Assembly (NCBI RefSeq): GCF_021483235.1
Contig: NZ_JAKEEC010000004.1
Span: forward strand, 124,001 to 188,000
Source: Arthrobacter alkaliphilus
GTDB taxonomy: Bacteria > Actinomycetota > Actinomycetes > Actinomycetales > Micrococcaceae
Length of the DNA stretch: 64,000 nt
Direction of reading: 5' to 3'
A program made the translations under genes and the position numbers. The notes beneath the pieces are model-generated. The model was given only the letters and a program-made list of their open reading frames with translations. It had not been told where the DNA came from and did no database searches. Below, piece by piece: positions 59,667-64,000 of this stretch (position 1 is the stretch's first letter; every line of letters starts with the position of its first letter).

Positions 59667-60575
59667 CTAGAACGCTCCGACGAAATTCTTCATGACGTTG
59701 ATGACAGCCGGACCGATGATCACGATGAAGAGCGCTGGCAAGATGCAGAACATGAGCGGGAACAGAACTTTGATAGGCAACTTCATGGCCTTTTCTTCGG
59801 CCCTTTGGCGCCGCTTGATCCGCATCTGCTTTGCCTGCGTCCGGAGCACGTTCGCGATTGCAATCCCGTACGTGTCCGCCTGGACTACAGCCCGGACGAA
59901 GCTCCGAAGGTCCGGGACCGATGCCCTTTCAGCCATCGCCAGGTAGGCTTCCTTTCGGCTTCGGCCCACCTGCATGTCCTGGAGCGTTCGGGCTAGTTCT
60001 GTAGCCAGCGGCCCGTTTCCGTTTTGGGCTGCCCTCGCCATCGCAGATTCGAATCCGAGGCCCGCTTCGACGGAAATGAGCATCTGGTCAAGCGTATTGG
60101 GTAGTTCCAACGCGATCGCCTCCTGCCTTTTCGCCCCGCGGCCATGGATGAGAATGTCGGGAACGAAGTAGCTCAACGCCACCAGGAAAATGGTGAAAAG
60201 CACGGCGCCGGTGCTTGGCGTTCTGGAAACCCAGAGGAAGCCCAAGATGCTCACAACCAAAGCGATCGCCGGCTTGGCTATCAGGAGGCGCTCCAAAGGC
60301 ATGCCGGCCGGCCTGCCGGCCCTTGCAAGGAGCTTGTCAAGCCAACCGGCATAACCGGCCGGCGTCAGGCGAAGCCCCAGAGCGACCCGTTTTGCCTCCG
60401 ATGTGGAGCCAACCACAACGCCCCCGGTCGAGGCGACAGGGCCAGCATTTCCGCTGCGCCTAAGGTTGCTGCGAACTGCCGCCATCCCGCTTCGGTCAAC
60501 CGAAATAAACGACCACACGATGTATGTGCAAGGCAGGACAACAAGCCCCACCATCAACCAGACCAGGGTAGTCAC
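59667..60575 (-). CDS. tadC: TadC-type type II secretion F-domain protein
   Basis: A 302-residue inner-membrane platform protein of the tad (Flp pilus) secretion system. It has an N-terminal span, the T2SSF core (LPNTLDQMLISVEAGLGFESAMARAAQNGNGPLATELARTLQDMQVGRSRKEAYLAMAERA) and two C-terminal spans ending VINVMKNFVGAF. It partners TadB. Nine bases separate it from tadB. No pilin gene follows before truA. Confidence 0.9.
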   Translation of the reverse strand: MTTLVWLMVGLVVLPCTYIVWSFISVDRSGMAAVRSNLRRSGNAGPVASTGGVVVGSTSEAKRVALGLRLTPAGYAGWLDKLLARAGRPAGMPLERLLIAKPAIALVVSILGFLWVSRTPSTGAVLFTIFLVALSYFVPDILIHGRGAKRQEAIALELPNTLDQMLISVEAGLGFESAMARAAQNGNGPLATELARTLQDMQVGRSRKEAYLAMAERASVPDLRSFVRAVVQADTYGIAIANVLRTQAKQMRIKRRQRAEEKAMKLPIKVLFPLMFCILPALFIVIIGPAVINVMKNFVGAF

Positions 60576-60584
60576 GATGCCCTC

Positions 60585-61528
60585 CTAGAACTTGATCTTG
60601 ACGACACGGCTGAGCCAGAAACTGCCCGCAACCAGAAGCACGACGCCCGCGACCACCATCAGCCAACCCAACGGGCTGGTGTAAAGCGTGCCGACATAAT
60701 TGGGGCTGGCCACGGTCAGGTAAAGGAACATACCGATGGGGAGGGCGACCAGGATGTAGGCAGAAAGTTTGCCTTCGGCGCTGAGCGACTGCACCTGGCC
60801 CTTGATCTGGGCCCTTTCCCGCACCGTTTCTCCGACGTGGTCCAATACTTCGGCTAGATCACCGCCGACTTCCCGATGGATTTCAATTGCCTGGGCGGTC
60901 CAATCGAAGTCCTCGCTGCGCAATCTGCGCGCGGCGTCGAGCATCGAGTCCTTCAAATCGCGCCCCAAGGCGGACTCGTTGACGAGCCTGGCGAATTCTT
61001 CCGAGGTAGGTGCTTCAGCCTCTTTTGCTACTGCGTCAACGGCCCGCAGCAGGCTGTGGCCCGCCCTGAGGCCACCTGAGAGCATCAACAGGGTATCGCC
61101 AAGCTGTTCCTCGAATTTCCGCCGCCGTCGGCTGGTTTTGAATTTCAAGAAGAGCACCGCGAGGAAGGGGGTTATCAACAGCCCCAGAATTCCAAGGAAC
61201 AAACCTGACAAAACGAAACCGACGCCGCCGACTGTAACAGCGGTGCAGGCAACCAGCAGGATGAAATCGGATTGCCGCATTTTCAACCCCGCTTGTTCAA
61301 GCGAGTCCCGGTTGCCGAATTTGGCGTTCCGACTGACGTTGTGATCAAGGAAGGTTGTCGCCCGCCCGGAGGCGCGGGCAAGAAGCGAGGGTTGCTGCGG
61401 CGCGCCGGGCCGGCGTCGGGCCAGTGAGATCTGGTTCCGTGCCGATCCGATAGTAGTGAAGTACAGCGTGGCCAAGGCTACGAGCCAGAACCCGAGGCCA
61501 ATCGCGAAAAAGGCAGGTTCAGCGCCGG

Positions 61529-61532
<4 letters not shown>
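60585..61532 (-). CDS. tadB: TadB-type type II secretion F-domain protein
   Basis: A 315-residue platform protein paralogous to TadC. The core is FEEQLGDTLLMLSGGLRAGHSLLRAVDAVAKEAEAPTSEEFARLVNESALGRDLKDSMLDAARRL, followed by spans near the C-terminus. Its ATG overlaps the tadA stop by four bases. Confidence 0.92.
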
Positions 61533-62976
<1,444 letters not shown>

Positions 62977-62980
<4 letters not shown>

Positions 62981-64000
62981 TGGACTACTACCCTTCTGTG
63001 AAGTTTCTTATGTGGCCGTTCTTCCCAAGACGGCTTGAACCGGTTGACCAGTTCGGACAGTCCCTTGGCGGCGGAATCCCTGGATCCGTCCTGCAACAAG
63101 GGCACTCCCTTGTTGGTTGAAAATGGGACTGCCGTGGAGCGGCGAAGGACGACGTCGACGGGCGAACCGATCGTGGACTCTATGTCCTGAAGGGTGAGGC
63201 CGCTGCGGCGGTCCGCGAAGTTCAGGACGATATGGCGCCTCTCCGGGAGAAGGCCCACCTCATTGAGAACGCTGAGTCCCGTCCGGAGCCCGCGGATGCT
63301 CGGAATATCCATCCCGCAGACCCACACGACATCCGTGGCAACCTCCAAAGTTGCGAGCACATGCTCACCGAGACCAGGGGCGGTGTCTACAACAACAAAC
63401 TGAAACTCATTTGCCAGCTGTTTAATGAGGTGTCCCACTTGGTCACCTGATATCTGGTCAGCGTCCGCTGGATTGAGCGGCGCACAGAGTGCGTAAAGGC
63501 CGGCCTTATGCATCGTCAGATAGGACTTGAGCACCATGCTGTCCTGAACGGCAGCGCCATCCACAGCGTCCGTAAGAGTTCGCTCAGGATCAAGGTTGAG
63601 ACCCGAAGCAACATCTCCAAATTGGAGATCCAAGTCCAGAACGACGACGCTCATCGGTGCCACCTTGGCCAAGCCGACCGCAAGGTTGGTGGTGACAGTC
63701 GTCTTGCCAACGCCCCCTTTAGGAGACATGACCGCGATGACGCGACCGCCGGTGGGCTGACTTTCAACTGAGCTTCCGAGGCCACGGCGCCTCCCGGCGG
63801 CGGCTAGGCTAGCGCGTTCCAGCATGGTCCGGATTTCCTCGGCGTCCGCGCTGGGTGAGAGTAGATCGCGGACCCCGGCGCGCATTGCGGGCAGGGCTAT
63901 TTCGGACCGGCTTTCCGTGACAACAACGACGCTGATTTCCGGAAACTGAAGGTCGAAAAGACTGGCAAGCCGGATTGAATCCTCCAGCGGGAGGCCAGGA
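62977..64000 (-). CDS. cpaE: CpaE/TadZ-like ParA ATPase, 5' end outside window
   Basis: A pilus-localisation ATPase of the ParA/MinD family. The frame stays open to the window edge, so the gene starts beyond it. The first visible part resembles the receiver-like domain of CpaE (ISVVVVTESRSEIALPAMRAGVRDLL). The deviant Walker A is VMSPKGGVGKTTVTTNLAVGLA, then VVLDLDLQFGDVASGLNL and VVVDTAPGLGEHVLATLEVATDVVWV. An internal ATG at 63885 is not the likely start because coding resemblance continues before it. Confidence 0.9.

Overview
The window is a piece of the chromosome of a GC-rich actinobacterium, most likely Arthrobacter sensu lato or a close relative in the Micrococcaceae. The basis is gene order, the near-absence of A/T at third codon positions, frequent GTG and TTG starts, Actinobacteria-style -10 boxes of the form TAGNNT, acidic or Arg/Gly tails on ribosomal proteins, and a tad pilus locus. 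No rRNA, prophage, insertion sequence or CRISPR array is visible. One tRNA gene (Trp) is present.

Region by region. 1-13.0 kb is accessory and housekeeping: a truncated membrane protein, a 37-residue membrane peptide, a nitrobindin-like protein, a flavodoxin-like protein, a YgfZ-like folate-binding protein overlapping an ankyrin protein, a PadR regulator with an MFS exporter, a GNAT acetyltransferase, phosphofructokinase, and a PspC-centred envelope-stress module. That module is a three-gene operon divergent from a PspC-fused histidine kinase and its response regulator. An 0.8 kb block of nested repeats (32-bp units inside a larger palindromic unit) lies tail-to-tail with an aminotransferase. 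14.5-34 kb is secE-nusG-rplK-rplA, two tandem two-domain acetyltransferases, rplJ-rplL behind an L10-type attenuator leader, a YbaK deacylase and a thiolase on the minus strand, rpoB-rpoC, then rpsL-rpsG-fusA. tuf follows at 34.4 kb, with a glycoside hydrolase family 1 gene after it on the minus strand.

37.5-50.5 kb holds the S10 operon (rpsJ to rpsQ), a terminator plus new promoter, the spc operon (rplN to rplO), another terminator and promoter, and secY-adk-map. The cluster is then interrupted by a minus-strand sugar ABC transporter (binding protein and two permeases, no ATPase) and a plus-strand P1-family peptidase. It resumes with infA-rpmJ-rpsM-rpsK-rpoA-rplQ-truA (55.4-59.6 kb). 59.6-64 kb is a minus-strand tad secretion operon (cpaE-tadA-tadB-tadC), with cpaE running off the end.

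Most of the window is the transcription/translation core. The signals least explained by that core are the nested repeat block at 12.2-13.0 kb, helically phased CCCTGA repeats in the PspC divergent promoter, an identical 11-mer in rpoB and rpoA upstream regions, a terminator hairpin inside the start of truA, and long intergenic inverted repeats lacking U-tracts. I found no convincing wholly new system. The PspC module and the repeat block are the best candidates for follow-up.
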